34,026 nucleotides of DNA from Gammaproteobacteria bacterium (GTDB lineage Bacteria; Pseudomonadota; Gammaproteobacteria; Xanthomonadales; Xanthomonadaceae). The DNA is taken from assembly GCA_012515985.1 (NCBI GenBank), contig JAAYXJ010000151.1, positions 1-34,026 of the forward strand. The letters run 5' to 3'. The position numbers and the translations under genes are program-made. Shown here in pieces: positions 7,695 to 17,650 of this stretch; the first letter of the stretch is position 1, and the number at the start of each line of letters is the position of its first letter. The notes beneath the pieces were generated by a model. It did not search any database. It was not told the DNA's origin and was given only the letters and a program-made list of their open reading frames with translations.

Positions 7695-8635
7695 GCGCCC
7701 TTCGGGTTTACACGCACCCGGCCTGCATTGCCCATGATCCCGGGGAGGGACACCCCGAACGCCCGGAACGGCTGGGCGCCGTCATCCAGGCGCTGCGCGA
7801 CCATATGCCGGCGGTGGAGTGGCGCGAAGCGCCCGCGGCCGGCCGCGGTTCACTGCTGCGGGTGCATTCGGAAGCGCTGCTGCGCGCGGTGCTCGACCCG
7901 GACATCACCACCAGCGTTCGCCTGGACCCGGACACCGTCCTGTGTCCCGCCTCCCCCGAAGCAGCCCTGCGCGCCGCGGGCGCGGGCATCGCCGCGGTCG
8001 ACGCGGTCATGGCCGGTGAGGTGGACGCCGCCTTCTGCGCCGTGCGTCCACCCGGGCACCATGCCACCGGCGGCGAGGCAATGGGGTTCTGCCTGTTCAA
8101 CAACGTCGCCGTGGCGGCCGCGCACGCGCTTGACTGGTACGGACTGACCCGCGTGGCGGTGATCGACTTCGACGTGCACCACGGCAACGGCACCCAGGCG
8201 ATCTTCGAGCAGGAACCCCGCGTGATGTACGTGAGCAGCCACCAGGAGGCGCTGTTTCCGGGCACCGGGACGCGGGCAGAACGCGGCGCCGGCAACATGG
8301 TCAACCTGCCGCTGCCCGCCGGCACCGGCGGGCGCGCCTTCCGCGAGGCCTGGAGCGAGCGGCTCTTGCCGGAGGTGGACGGCTTCAGGCCGCAGCTGCT
8401 GCTGGTGTCAGCCGGCTTTGATGCCCACTGGCGCGATCCCCTGGCCCAGTTCCAGCTCGACGGTTCCGATTTCGCCTGGCTTACGGCCCAGCTGCGCGCG
8501 ATCGCGATGCGGCACGCGGCGGGGCGCATCGTCTCGACGCTCGAAGGCGGCTACGACCTGCGGGCCCTGCAGGAAGGCTGCCTGGCCCACGCCAGGGCGC
8601 TGGTGGGCCTGCCGGATCCCGGCGACGGCGACTGA
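7691..8635 (+). CDS. Histone-deacetylase-family (acetylpolyamine/HDAH-like) amidohydrolase
   Basis: 314-residue zinc hydrolase of the arginase/HDAC fold. Diagnostic blocks: GHPERPERL near residue 20, the His-His charge relay RPPGHHA (His123-His124), FCLFNNVAVAAAHAL, zinc ligands Asp161 and His163 in IDFDVHHGNG, the third ligand Asp244 in SAGFDAHWRDP, and the closing STLEGGYDL. Bacterial relatives deacetylate polyamines, protein lysines or short acyl groups; the true substrate is not readable here. The GTG start overlaps the adenosyltransferase stop. It is convergent with msrB, 17 bp away. Confidence 0.93.
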   Translation: MSALRVYTHPACIAHDPGEGHPERPERLGAVIQALRDHMPAVEWREAPAAGRGSLLRVHSEALLRAVLDPDITTSVRLDPDTVLCPASPEAALRAAGAGIAAVDAVMAGEVDAAFCAVRPPGHHATGGEAMGFCLFNNVAVAAAHALDWYGLTRVAVIDFDVHHGNGTQAIFEQEPRVMYVSSHQEALFPGTGTRAERGAGNMVNLPLPAGTGGRAFREAWSERLLPEVDGFRPQLLLVSAGFDAHWRDPLAQFQLDGSDFAWLTAQLRAIAMRHAAGRIVSTLEGGYDLRALQEGCLAHARALVGLPDPGDGD

Positions 8636-8652
8636 ATCCCGCGCTGCCGGGC

Positions 8653-9075
8653 TCAGTCCTGCCCGGCCCGGGGCACGAAGTCCAGTGCGGCGGAATTGAT
8701 GCAGTAGCGCAAGCCGGTCGGCGGCGGGCCGTCGGGGAACACGTGGCCCAGGTGCGAGTCGCAGCGCGCGCAGCGTGCCTCGACCCGGCGCATGCCGTGG
8801 CTCAGGTCCTCATGCTCGCTGACGGCCTCGATGTCCACCGGCGCATGGAAGCTGGGCCAGCCGCTGCCCGAATCGTATTTCGCGTCGGAGTCGAACAGCG
8901 CGCTGCCACAGGCGACACAGCGGTACAGGCCCGCCCCCTTGTGGTTCCAGTACCTGCCGGTAAAGGGCGGCTCGGTGGCGGAACAGCGGCAGACCGCGTA
9001 CTGCTCGTCGGTCAGCTTCTCGCGCCATTCAGCGTCGGTTCGATCAGCTGCGGGTTTCGTCGTGGTCTTGTCCAT
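8653..9075 (-). CDS. msrB: Peptide-methionine (R)-S-oxide reductase
   Basis: 140 residues. Repairs methionine-R-sulfoxide in proteins, using thioredoxin. The four zinc ligands are Cys53 and Cys56 (CVAC) and Cys102 and Cys105 (CARC); the catalytic Cys125 sits in [24 protein letters not shown] and [10 protein letters not shown] are the remaining family blocks. The frame is open far upstream, but the ATG at 9075 gives the normal MsrB length, and the upstream extension has no family resemblance and runs into the oppositely oriented lptD. There is no signal peptide, so it is cytoplasmic. Divergent from lptD over 94 bp. Confidence 0.96.
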   Translation of the reverse strand: MDKTTTKPAADRTDAEWREKLTDEQYAVCRCSATEPPFTGRYWNHKGAGLYRCVACGSALFDSDAKYDSGSGWPSFHAPVDIEAVSEHEDLSHGMRRVEARCARCDSHLGHVFPDGPPPTGLRYCINSAALDFVPRAGQD

Positions 9076-9169
9076 GGCCCCAATGATGCCTGAGCCCGGC
9101 TCGCATTGCCGCTTCACGACGGATACGGCATGCTGGCGGCCGCTTTTTGACCGACCGGAAAACCGCCGA

Positions 9170-11554
9170 GTGCGCACAGCCCTGAGACTGCTGCCGCTGC
9201 CCCTGTGCATGGCCGTTGCACTGACCGCGATGGCCGACGACGAACGCCCCGGCATGTGGCGGCTGTGCCCGCTCGAGGACGCCGTGCCGGCGTTCCCCGA
9301 TGCGCCGCCGCCCGAAGGCACCGCGGCCGAGCGGGACCAGTCCCCCACCGAGATCGAGGGCGACGAGCTCAGCGGCATCTACGACCAGGTGATGAGCTAC
9401 GACGGCAACGTCACCCTGCGCCGCGCCGACCAGTTCCTGAGTGCCGACAACCTCACCATCGATGCCGAGTCGGGCATCTACTCCGCAGAGGGCAGCATCC
9501 GCTACCAGGATTCGGGCATGCGCCTGGTGGGCGAACGGCTGAGCGGCAACCAGGACCTGGACAGCCACAGCATCGAGGGCGTCCGCTACCAGCTCATCGA
9601 ACAGCGCGGCAGCGGCGGTGCCAGGCGCGCGGAGCTGGTGGGCGAACAGGGCGCGCTGTACGAATCGAGCTACTCGACCTGTCCGCCCGACGAACGCATG
9701 TGGGAGCTGCGCTCGCGCCGGATCGACATCGACATGGAGGAAGGCTTCGGTACCGCGCGCGGCGCCACCCTTCACCTGGGCAAGGTGCCGGTGCTGTACG
9801 TGCCGTGGTTCAAGTTCCCCATCGACGACCGCCGCAAGACCGGCCTGCTGTATCCGGCCATCAGCTACAACAGCCGCAACGGCTTCGACTGGCGCCAGCC
9901 CATCTACCTCAACCTGGCCCCCAACTACGACATGACCCTGGAGCCGCGGTTGATGAGCCGCCGCGGGTTCCTGCTCGGCAATGAATTCCGGTACCTGACC
10001 GAATCCGGCCGCGGCACCCTGGAATTCGAGTACCTGCCGTCGGACGACCTGACCACGCGCGACCGCGAGCGTGAAATCCAGGAGGTCCCCATCGTCGACA
10101 ACCGCCGCAAGGAAGACCGCGGCATGTTCCACTTCAACGGCCGCCACCGCTTCAACCGCACCTGGCATGCGCGCGCCAACCTCAACTGGATCAGCGACCC
10201 GCGCTACCTGGAGGACATGAGCAGCAGCCTGGCCGACGCGGCCCCCAGCGCGATCGCCAGCTCCGCCGGACTCTACGGCAGCGGCCGCTACTGGTCGGCC
10301 GGCCTGACCGCCGATTACCGGGTGCTTTCGGACTACACGCTGCGGCGCGAGCGCCTGCCCTATTACCGCGCGCCGCGGGCGTACTGGATCTGGGAGCGTC
10401 CGCACGCCCCGTGGCTGGTCACTGGCGCCCACGTCGACCTCACGCGGTTCGACCACTACGACCCCGACGTCCGGCCGGGGGGCAGCCGCCTTGATGTCAA
10501 GCCGTGGATCTCGATGCCGCTGGAAGGCGCGGCGTGGTACATCCGCCCCACCCTGGCCTGGCGTTATACCGGCTACCAGCTCGACGATGAACTCGCCCGG
10601 GACCTGGATCCCAGCTCCCCGGACACTTCGCCCAGCCGCAGCCTGCCGATCAGCAGCATTGAAGCCGGGCTGTTCTTCGACCGGGGGACCATGTTCCGGG
10701 GCGAGCAATACCTGCACACGCTCGAGCCGCGCCTGTTCTACCTCAACGTGCCCTACCGCTACCAGGACGACCTGCCCCGGTTCGACACCCGCAACCTGAC
10801 GTTCAGCTGGGGCCAGCTGTTCCGCGACAACCGCTTCGCCGGCGCGGATCGCCAGACCGACGCCAACCAGCTGACCCTGGCACTGTCCACCCGCCTGCTG
10901 CGCGAGTCCGATGGCAGGGAAAAACTCAACCTCAGCGTCGGCCAGATCCGCTATTTCGACGACTCCCGCGTGGGGCTGACCCCGACCTCCGGCCAGATCG
11001 AAGCCGGCCGCTCGTCGTGGGTGGCCGAGGGCAGCTACGCCATCAACGACCGCTGGACGTTCAACGCCGGCTACCAGTGGGATCCCAAGGAGCGCCGCGA
11101 CGAGCTGGTGGCGCTGCGCACCCGCTACCTCATCGGCGACTACGGCATCGCCAATCTGGGCTACCGCTATCGCCGGGCGCCGCGCCTTGAGCAGATCGAC
11201 TTTTCCTTCCTCTACCCGATCAACCCGGTGTGGAGCCTGGTTGGCCGCTACTACTACTCGCTGGAGGACCGGCAGGTATTGGAAGGCATCGCGGGCGTGC
11301 AGTGGGACAGCTGCTGCATGTCGGTGCGGCTGGTCGGGCGCCATTACGTGCGCAACCGCCTGGGCGAGACCAACGACTCGATCCAGCTGGAGATTGAATT
11401 CAAGTGCATGGGATCGGCCGGTCCGGACCTGGAGGACCGCCTGCGCCGTGCTATTCTGGGCTACTACCGCAACGACCTCTATCTGGTCCCCCCGTCCGAA
11501 ATCGGCGACGGCGGCGACGATGGGGACGACTTCTACCTCGACCCCCTGCCATGA
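9170..11554 (+). CDS. lptD: LPS-assembly outer-membrane protein LptD
   Basis: 794 residues. Beta-barrel translocon that, with LptE, inserts lipopolysaccharide into the outer leaflet. The GTG at 9170 gives a signal peptide with cleavage near residue 22; starts further upstream read through the msrB promoter region. The N-terminal OstA-like jellyroll ([20 protein letters not shown]) is followed by the barrel. Cys33, Cys171 and the adjacent pair Cys715-Cys716 correspond to the four cysteines that form the interlocking disulfides of E. coli LptD. The stop overlaps the surA ATG (ATGA). First gene of the lptD-surA-pdxA-rsmA-apaGH cluster known from E. coli. Confidence 0.96.
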   Translation: MRTALRLLPLPLCMAVALTAMADDERPGMWRLCPLEDAVPAFPDAPPPEGTAAERDQSPTEIEGDELSGIYDQVMSYDGNVTLRRADQFLSADNLTIDAESGIYSAEGSIRYQDSGMRLVGERLSGNQDLDSHSIEGVRYQLIEQRGSGGARRAELVGEQGALYESSYSTCPPDERMWELRSRRIDIDMEEGFGTARGATLHLGKVPVLYVPWFKFPIDDRRKTGLLYPAISYNSRNGFDWRQPIYLNLAPNYDMTLEPRLMSRRGFLLGNEFRYLTESGRGTLEFEYLPSDDLTTRDREREIQEVPIVDNRRKEDRGMFHFNGRHRFNRTWHARANLNWISDPRYLEDMSSSLADAAPSAIASSAGLYGSGRYWSAGLTADYRVLSDYTLRRERLPYYRAPRAYWIWERPHAPWLVTGAHVDLTRFDHYDPDVRPGGSRLDVKPWISMPLEGAAWYIRPTLAWRYTGYQLDDELARDLDPSSPDTSPSRSLPISSIEAGLFFDRGTMFRGEQYLHTLEPRLFYLNVPYRYQDDLPRFDTRNLTFSWGQLFRDNRFAGADRQTDANQLTLALSTRLLRESDGREKLNLSVGQIRYFDDSRVGLTPTSGQIEAGRSSWVAEGSYAINDRWTFNAGYQWDPKERRDELVALRTRYLIGDYGIANLGYRYRRAPRLEQIDFSFLYPINPVWSLVGRYYYSLEDRQVLEGIAGVQWDSCCMSVRLVGRHYVRNRLGETNDSIQLEIEFKCMGSAGPDLEDRLRRAILGYYRNDLYLVPPSEIGDGGDDGDDFYLDPLP

Positions 11555-12849
11555 AGAAACTCCTTTTCTCCCTTTTCGCAGCCGCCGCCCTGGCGTGCGG
11601 CGCCGCCCAGGCACAGCAGGTCCAGCCACTGGACGGCATCGCCGCCGTGGTTGACGAAGACGTGATCCTCAACAGCGAACTCGACCGCGCCCTGGCCAAC
11701 ATCATGGCCCAGTACCGCGGCCAGGAGGACCAGCTGCCGCCGCTGCCGATCCTGCAGCGCCAAGTGCTCGAACGCCTGATCCTGCTGCGCCTGCAGACCG
11801 AGCGCGCCGCCGCCACCGGCATCCGCGTGACCGACGCCGAGGTCGATGCAACCATCGACGCCATTGCCGCCCAGAACGGCATGACTCCCAGCCAGCTGCG
11901 GGCGCAGTTCGCGAACGACGGCATCGGCTTCGACGACTTCCGCAGTTCCCTGCGCGAGGAACTGATGACCCAGCACCTGCGGCAGCGCTTCGCCCAGGGC
12001 CGCGTGGTGGTCAGCGAAGGCGAGGTGGATGCGGCCATGCGCGCGGGCGCGGGCGGGGTCCAGTACCGGCTGGCGCATATCCTTGTGGCCCTGCCGGATG
12101 CTCCCACTCCCGACCAGGTGGCCCTGGCGCAGGAGAAGGTCGACGGCATCAAGGCGCTGATCGACCGCGGCGACATGGAGTTCGCCGCTGCCGCGGTCAG
12201 GTATTCGGACAGCCCGAACGCCCTGGAAGGCGGCGACCTGGGCTGGCGGCGGGTGGACGAGATCCCGCCTGCGTTCGGCCCCGCGGTGAACACCATGCAG
12301 CCCGGTGACGTGTTCGGACCCACCCGTGGTCCCAGTGGATTCCAGCTGCTGCAGCTCGTGGATGTGCGCGAGGGAGCCGGCGGCGGTCCGGTCACGCAGT
12401 ACCAGGCGCGACACATCCTCATCCGCACCGGGCCGGATTCGGACGCGGAGGAGGCACGCGCGCGCGCCGAGGCGGTGCGTGCGCGCATCGCCGCGGGCGA
12501 GGATTTCGCCGCGGTGGCCACGGAGGTGTCCGAAGACGCATCCAGTGCCGCGCGCGGCGGCGACCTGGGATGGTTCGGCCAGAACGATTTCGGTCCGGAC
12601 TTCGGTGCCCAGCTCGCTCCGCTGGAAGACGGTGAGGTTTCGCAACCTTTCCGCACCCAGGCGGGCTGGCACGTGGTGCAGAAGCTCGCTTCCCGCCAGG
12701 TCGAGGTGGATGACCAGCAGCGCCGCGCCGCCATCCGCGAGAGCATCGGCCAGCGCAAGATGGAAGACGAATGGGAGCGCTTCCTGCGCGAGATGCGCAG
12801 CGAGGCATACGTCGACATCCGGGTCGGTGCCGGCGCCGACGGCGGCTGA
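11551..12849 (+). CDS. surA: Periplasmic chaperone and peptidyl-prolyl isomerase SurA
   Basis: 432 residues, near the 428 of E. coli. Escorts outer-membrane proteins, LptD among them, through the periplasm. A signal peptide ends at about residue 21 (GAAQA). The N-terminal chaperone domain starts LDGIAAVVDEDVILNSELD. Two parvulin domains follow, opening with YRLAHILVAL and YQARHILIRT, each with the family GGDLGW block; a C-terminal helix closes the chaperone core. The ATG was chosen from the ATGA overlap with lptD; an in-frame start upstream lies inside lptD. pdxA begins one base after the stop. Confidence 0.96.
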   Translation: MKKLLFSLFAAAALACGAAQAQQVQPLDGIAAVVDEDVILNSELDRALANIMAQYRGQEDQLPPLPILQRQVLERLILLRLQTERAAATGIRVTDAEVDATIDAIAAQNGMTPSQLRAQFANDGIGFDDFRSSLREELMTQHLRQRFAQGRVVVSEGEVDAAMRAGAGGVQYRLAHILVALPDAPTPDQVALAQEKVDGIKALIDRGDMEFAAAAVRYSDSPNALEGGDLGWRRVDEIPPAFGPAVNTMQPGDVFGPTRGPSGFQLLQLVDVREGAGGGPVTQYQARHILIRTGPDSDAEEARARAEAVRARIAAGEDFAAVATEVSEDASSAARGGDLGWFGQNDFGPDFGAQLAPLEDGEVSQPFRTQAGWHVVQKLASRQVEVDDQQRRAAIRESIGQRKMEDEWERFLREMRSEAYVDIRVGAGADGG

Positions 12850-12850
12850 G

Positions 12851-13831
12851 GTGGGGCGTCCCCGCCTCGCGCTGGTGCCGGGTGAGCCGGCCGGCGTGGG
12901 GCCGGAGCTGTGCGTCATCGCACTGCAGCACGACCACGACGCCGACATCACGGTCTTCGGGGACCGCGCGGCCCTCGAGCGCGCCGCGCTCGTGCTGGAC
13001 CTGCCGCTGCGTCTGGACGGGACGGGCCCGGGCAGCGCCCGGCTGGTGGAAGTCCCGCATCCGGTGCTGCCCGCGTACGGCAGTCCGGACCCGGCCAACG
13101 CGGCGAGCATCATCGGCGCGCTCCGCGCCGCCGCCGACGCCTGCGGCCGGCACGGGCTGGACGGCATGGTCACCGGGCCGGTGCACAAGGCCGCGATCGA
13201 CGCCGGGGGCATCGCATTCACGGGCACCACGGGCATGCTGGCCGCATGGACCGGCCGGGACGTGGTGATGATGCTCGCCAACGACGTGGTCCGGGTGGCC
13301 CTGGCCACCGTGCACCTTCCGCTCCGGCAGGTGGCCGACGCGATCACCCGGCCCGCACTGGAGCGCACCATCGAGGTCCTGCACCATGCCCTGCGGTTTG
13401 ATTTCGGAATCTGCGAACCGGTGATCGCGGTGCTTGGGCTCAACCCCCACGCCGGCGAGGACGGCCTGCTGGGCCGCGAGGAAATCGAGGTCATCGGCCC
13501 CGTGCTCGACCGCCTGCGGGCGCGTGGCCTGCGCCTGCAGGGCCCCCTGCCCGCGGACACGGCGTTCCTGCCCCGCAGGCTGCGCGAGGTGGACGCCGTG
13601 CTGGCGATGTACCACGACCAGGGCCTGCCGGTGCTCAAGTACAGCGGCTTCGAGCAGGCGGTCAACATCACGCTGGGCCTTCCATGGCCGCGGGTAGCGG
13701 TGGACCACGGCACCGCCCTGGACCTCGCCGGCGGCAGGGGAGCGGACCCGTCCAGCCTGCTGGAAGCGATCGGCACCTGCGCGCGGCTGGCCGCGGCCCG
13801 GCGCGCGCGCAGTGGGGCCCCACAGACATGA
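12851..13831 (+). CDS. pdxA: 4-hydroxythreonine-4-phosphate dehydrogenase
   Basis: 326 residues. NAD-dependent enzyme of the DXP-dependent pyridoxal phosphate pathway. Start GTG at 12851, one base after the surA stop. Motifs: LVPGEPAGVGPEL at the N terminus, TGPVHKAAI, and the three metal-binding histidines in ATVHLPL (His155), GLNPHAGEDG and MYHDQGLPVLK. Oddity: the substrate-loop motif that reads FTGHTE in E. coli (His136 there) is FTGTTG here, with Thr126 in place of His and Gly128 in place of Glu. I recall a GTTE form in Xanthomonas, so at least the Thr may be lineage-wide. The stop overlaps rsmA (ATGA). Confidence 0.95.
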   Translation: MGRPRLALVPGEPAGVGPELCVIALQHDHDADITVFGDRAALERAALVLDLPLRLDGTGPGSARLVEVPHPVLPAYGSPDPANAASIIGALRAAADACGRHGLDGMVTGPVHKAAIDAGGIAFTGTTGMLAAWTGRDVVMMLANDVVRVALATVHLPLRQVADAITRPALERTIEVLHHALRFDFGICEPVIAVLGLNPHAGEDGLLGREEIEVIGPVLDRLRARGLRLQGPLPADTAFLPRRLREVDAVLAMYHDQGLPVLKYSGFEQAVNITLGLPWPRVAVDHGTALDLAGGRGADPSSLLEAIGTCARLAAARRARSGAPQT

Positions 13832-14631
13832 GCAGCGCACCGGTCCCCGGATTCGGCCGCGCCAAGAAGGCGCTCGGGCAGCACTTCCTGCACGAGCCGG
13901 CGTACATCGAGCGGATCGTCGACGCCGTCAGCCCGCGACCAGGCGACCGGCTGGTGGAAATCGGCCCCGGCCAGGGCGCGCTGACCCTGCCGCTGCTGCG
14001 CCGCCACGGCACGCTCACGGTGATCGAGTTCGATCGCGACCTGGTCGCACCGCTCACCCGTGCCGCCGCCGGCCACGGAAGCCTCGAGGTCATCAATCGC
14101 GACGTGCTTGAGGTCGACTTCACCGCCCTCGCAGGCGGTGGCCCGCCGCTGCGGGTGGTGGGCAACCTGCCCTACAACATCTCCTCGCCGATCCTGTTCC
14201 ACATGCTCGACCACGCCGCCGCGGTCGCGGACATGCACTTCATGCTGCAGAAGGAAGTGGTGGAGCGCATGGCCGCCGGCCCCGGCAGCAAGGCCTATGG
14301 CCGCCTGAGCGTGATGCTGCAGGCCGGGTGCCTGGTGATGCCGCTTTTCGAGGTGCCTCCCGAAGCGTTCCGGCCGCCGCCCAAGGTCGATTCGGCGGTG
14401 GTGCGGCTGGCGCCGCGGCCGCCGGGGGAAGCCGGCATCCAGGATCCGGCACGCTTTTCCGCGGTGGTGCGCGCGGCGTTCGGGCAGCGCCGCAAGACGC
14501 TGCGCAATGCGCTGGCCGGCCTGTGCGGCCCGGAACAGTTCGAGGCGGCGTGCATCGCCCCGGGAACGCGTGCCGAGCAGGTGCCGGTGGAAGGATTCGT
14601 GCGCCTGGCGAATGCAGCCTGCCCGGACTAG
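13828..14631 (+). CDS. rsmA: 16S rRNA dimethyladenosine transferase (KsgA)
   Basis: 267 residues. Dimethylates A1518 and A1519 in helix 45 of 16S rRNA, a late 30S maturation step. The N terminus AKKALGQHFLHEP is typical. SAM-binding motif I is VEIGPGQGALTLPL, the acidic loop is VIEFDRDL, and the catalytic motif IV is NLPYNISSPI. The C-terminal domain has PPPKVDSAVVRL and AAFGQRRKTLRNAL. Start ATG at 13828 overlaps the pdxA stop. Position between pdxA and apaG matches the E. coli cluster. Confidence 0.97.
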   Translation: MSSAPVPGFGRAKKALGQHFLHEPAYIERIVDAVSPRPGDRLVEIGPGQGALTLPLLRRHGTLTVIEFDRDLVAPLTRAAAGHGSLEVINRDVLEVDFTALAGGGPPLRVVGNLPYNISSPILFHMLDHAAAVADMHFMLQKEVVERMAAGPGSKAYGRLSVMLQAGCLVMPLFEVPPEAFRPPPKVDSAVVRLAPRPPGEAGIQDPARFSAVVRAAFGQRRKTLRNALAGLCGPEQFEAACIAPGTRAEQVPVEGFVRLANAACPD

Positions 14632-14666
14632 CCCGGTCCTTCACCCACGCCCATTACACTGTGTCC

Positions 14667-15050
14667 ATGGACGACACACCGGACTACACCCTGGAAATCC
14701 AGATTGCGACCCGTTTCCTCGATGAGGAATCCGAGCCCGAGCGGGAACACTACGTCTTCGCCTACACCATCCGCATCCGCAACCTGGGCCGGCTGCCGGC
14801 ACAGCTGGTGAAGCGCCACTGGATCATCACTGACGGCAACGGCAAGGTCGAAGAGGTGCACGGCGACGGCGTGGTGGGCCAGCAACCCCGGATCGAGCCG
14901 GGCGAACAGTTCGAATACACCTCCGGCGCCGTGCTGGAGACCGCCGTGGGCAGCATGGAAGGCAGCTACGCCATGCTTGGCGACGACGGCACCCGTTTCG
15001 ACGCAGCGATCCCGCCGTTCACCCTCGCCGCCCCGCGCACCCTGCACTGA
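14667..15050 (+). CDS. apaG: ApaG/CorD family protein
   Basis: 127 residues, a single immunoglobulin-like ApaG domain. Signature blocks: FAYTIRIRNLG, KRHWIITDGNGKVEEVHGDGVVG, QPRIEPGEQFEYTSG and GSMEGSYAM. The family is conserved downstream of rsmA and upstream of apaH; its biochemical role is still poorly defined, with suggested links to Co2+ resistance and pyrophosphate binding. The ATG at 14667 is used; a GTG two codons earlier is an alternative. Eleven bases separate it from apaH. Confidence 0.95.
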   Translation: MDDTPDYTLEIQIATRFLDEESEPEREHYVFAYTIRIRNLGRLPAQLVKRHWIITDGNGKVEEVHGDGVVGQQPRIEPGEQFEYTSGAVLETAVGSMEGSYAMLGDDGTRFDAAIPPFTLAAPRTLH

Positions 15051-15061
15051 CGGGGGCCGAC

Positions 15062-15886
15062 ATGGCGATCTGGGCGATCGGCGACCTGCAGGGCTGCTAC
15101 GGGCCAACCCGGCGACTGCTGGACCGCATCAATTTCGACCCGGCGGTCGACACGCTGTGGTTCTGCGGCGACCTCGTGAACCGCGGCGGCGAATCGCTGG
15201 AGACGCTGCGCCTGGTGTATTCGCTGCGCGACCACTGCCACGTGGTGCTGGGCAACCACGACCTGTCGCTGCTGGCAATCGCGGAACGCGACGAAGCCCA
15301 GCAAAAGCGGGTGAACCCGGACCTGCGCAGCATCCTGTTCGCACCCGACCGCGAAGAACTGCTCGACTGGCTGCGCGGGCGCCCGCTGCTGCACGCCGAT
15401 CGCGAACTCGGCTGGATGATGGTCCACGCCGGCCTCGCCCCCGCGTGGACCACGCAGACAGCGCAGAAGCATGCCCAGGAGGTCGAACGCCGCCTGCAGG
15501 GCAAGGGCCGCAGGAAGCTCCTGCGCAACATGTACGGCGACCGCCCCGCCTGGTCCAACGGCCTGCGCGGCGTCGACCGCGAACGGGCCATCATCAACGT
15601 GTTCACCCGGATGCGCTACTGCACGCCGCGCGGCCGGATCGCGTTCGATGAAAAGGGCGCGCCGGGTACCCAGGCCCCCGGCCTCTACCCGTGGTACTCG
15701 GTGCCCGGGCGCGCCGAGCGGGACCTGAAGATTGCCTGCGGCCACTGGTCGACCCTGGGCCTGTTCATCGGCCACGGGGTGCACGCGCTGGATACCGGCG
15801 CGGTGTGGGGCGGCAAGCTCACCGCCCTGCAGCTGGACAGCGAAGAGCTGCGGGTGGTGCAGGTACCGGGGCGCGAAGCCGCGTAG
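15062..15886 (+). CDS. apaH: Diadenosine tetraphosphatase (symmetrical)
   Basis: 274 residues. Splits Ap4A into two ADP and also removes Np4 caps from RNA in E. coli. Metallophosphatase motifs: GDLQGC (residues 7-12), GDLVNRG (36-42), GNHD (64-67) and MVHAGLAPAW. It is the last gene of the lptD-apaH run and its stop is two bases from the convergent folA stop, so there is essentially no intergenic terminator space. Confidence 0.96.
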   Translation: MAIWAIGDLQGCYGPTRRLLDRINFDPAVDTLWFCGDLVNRGGESLETLRLVYSLRDHCHVVLGNHDLSLLAIAERDEAQQKRVNPDLRSILFAPDREELLDWLRGRPLLHADRELGWMMVHAGLAPAWTTQTAQKHAQEVERRLQGKGRRKLLRNMYGDRPAWSNGLRGVDRERAIINVFTRMRYCTPRGRIAFDEKGAPGTQAPGLYPWYSVPGRAERDLKIACGHWSTLGLFIGHGVHALDTGAVWGGKLTALQLDSEELRVVQVPGREAA

Positions 15887-15888
15887 GG

Positions 15889-16404
15889 TCAGCGGACGGC
15901 GCGCCGGTAATCGACGAACTCGAACGCGTACGCGTGTCGGTCGTCCGCCGGGCGCGGCTCGCGCGATACGACCTCCCAGTCACCGGCGTCGAACGGCGGG
16001 AAGTGGGTATCGGCTTCCGCCACCGCGGCGTCCACGTGGGTCAGGTGCATTGCCGTCGCGCGCGGCAGCGCCAGCGCGTAGACCTGGGCGCCGCCGATCA
16101 CGCACAGCTCGACTGCCCGGTCCGCGGTCGCCAGGGCCACGGCGGCGTCCAGCGAGGCCACCGCCTCCATTCCTTCGAAGGGCACCCGCCCACCGCGCGT
16201 CAGCACCAGGTTGCGGCGGCCCGGAAGCGCCCGGCCGAGCGACTCGGCGGTCCTGCGTCCCATCAGGATGGGCTTGCCCATGGTCAGCGCCTTGAAGCGC
16301 CGGAAATCGTCCGGCAAGTGCCAGGGCATGGCGTTCCCGCGCCCGATGGCGCGGTTGCGATCGAGCGCGGCGATCAGCGAGATGGGCGGCAGGTCGGAAG
16401 GCAT
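15889..16404 (-). CDS. folA: Dihydrofolate reductase
   Basis: 171 residues. NADPH-dependent reduction of dihydrofolate, the partner reaction of thymidylate synthase. N terminus ISLIAALDRNRAIG, then MPWHLPDDFRRFKALT with the catalytic acidic residue in the LPDD stretch, PILMGRRTAESLG for NADPH binding and VIGGAQVYALAL. Two starts are equally placed: ATG 16404 (used) and ATG 16413, three residues longer; neither has a clear Shine-Dalgarno. thyA lies upstream on the same strand but the two are separated by a gene on the other strand, unlike the common adjacent thyA-folA order. Confidence 0.94.
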   Translation of the reverse strand: MPSDLPPISLIAALDRNRAIGRGNAMPWHLPDDFRRFKALTMGKPILMGRRTAESLGRALPGRRNLVLTRGGRVPFEGMEAVASLDAAVALATADRAVELCVIGGAQVYALALPRATAMHLTHVDAAVAEADTHFPPFDAGDWEVVSREPRPADDRHAYAFEFVDYRRAVR

Positions 16405-16476
16405 GGAGGCCATCGAAACGGGCGAAGAGGATCGGGTTGCGTGATTATGACGCCGTCCCGAACCGAGGGCCGCACC

Positions 16477-16855
16477 ATGATCCGATCCATCCTCCCCTCC
16501 CTGCTCATCGTCGCCGCTGCATGCGCCACGGCAAGCTGCTCCGACGACGTGTTCCAGGCCTGGCGCCAGGCGCACCCGGAATGGCGCGTGATCGAGGGCG
16601 CCCAGGCCGGCAGCGGCTCGGACATGATCGAGGTCCCGGAAATCGGGATCGCCGGCTTCTCCATTGGCCCCGTGTGGTTCACCCACCGGCCCAACGCCGC
16701 CTTCCACGACATGATGTCGAGCATGATGGACCAGAAGGTCGAGGGGGCGGTCGGCGGCAACGCGTTCCGCCACTTCGTGATGACCGTGGACTACCCCGAT
16801 GCGGTCGCGTACTTCCGCTGCCCGGGCTGCAACGCGCCCACCACGGACACGACGG

Positions 16856-16878
<23 letters not shown>
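16477..16878 (+). CDS. Small exported protein or lipoprotein, unknown function
   Basis: 133 residues from ATG 16477, with a GAGG about ten bases before it. The N terminus ([20 protein letters not shown]) is a hydrophobic export signal with two candidate lipidation cysteines, Cys16 and Cys21; neither context is an ideal lipobox, so Sec export without lipidation is possible. The mature part is acidic and includes a Met-rich stretch MMSSMMDQ and a CPGC pair near the Thr/Pro-rich C terminus, which could bind a metal or form a disulfide. I recognise no family. Its last 23 bases overlap the 3' end of thyA on the other strand. It is divergent from folA. Confidence 0.68.

Positions 16879-17649
<771 letters not shown>

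Positions 17650-17650
<1 letters not shown>

Noticed and set aside
9044..11629. 861-codon open frame on the minus strand opposite lptD
   Set aside because: A shadow of the high-GC codon bias of lptD; its translation is a low-complexity Ala/Val/Gly/Arg mix without any family motif, while the plus strand is unmistakably LptD.
11533..14238. 901-codon open frame on the minus strand opposite surA, pdxA and rsmA
   Set aside because: It spans three well-supported genes on the other strand and its translation shows only Arg/Ser/Ala-rich sequence. A GC-bias artefact.
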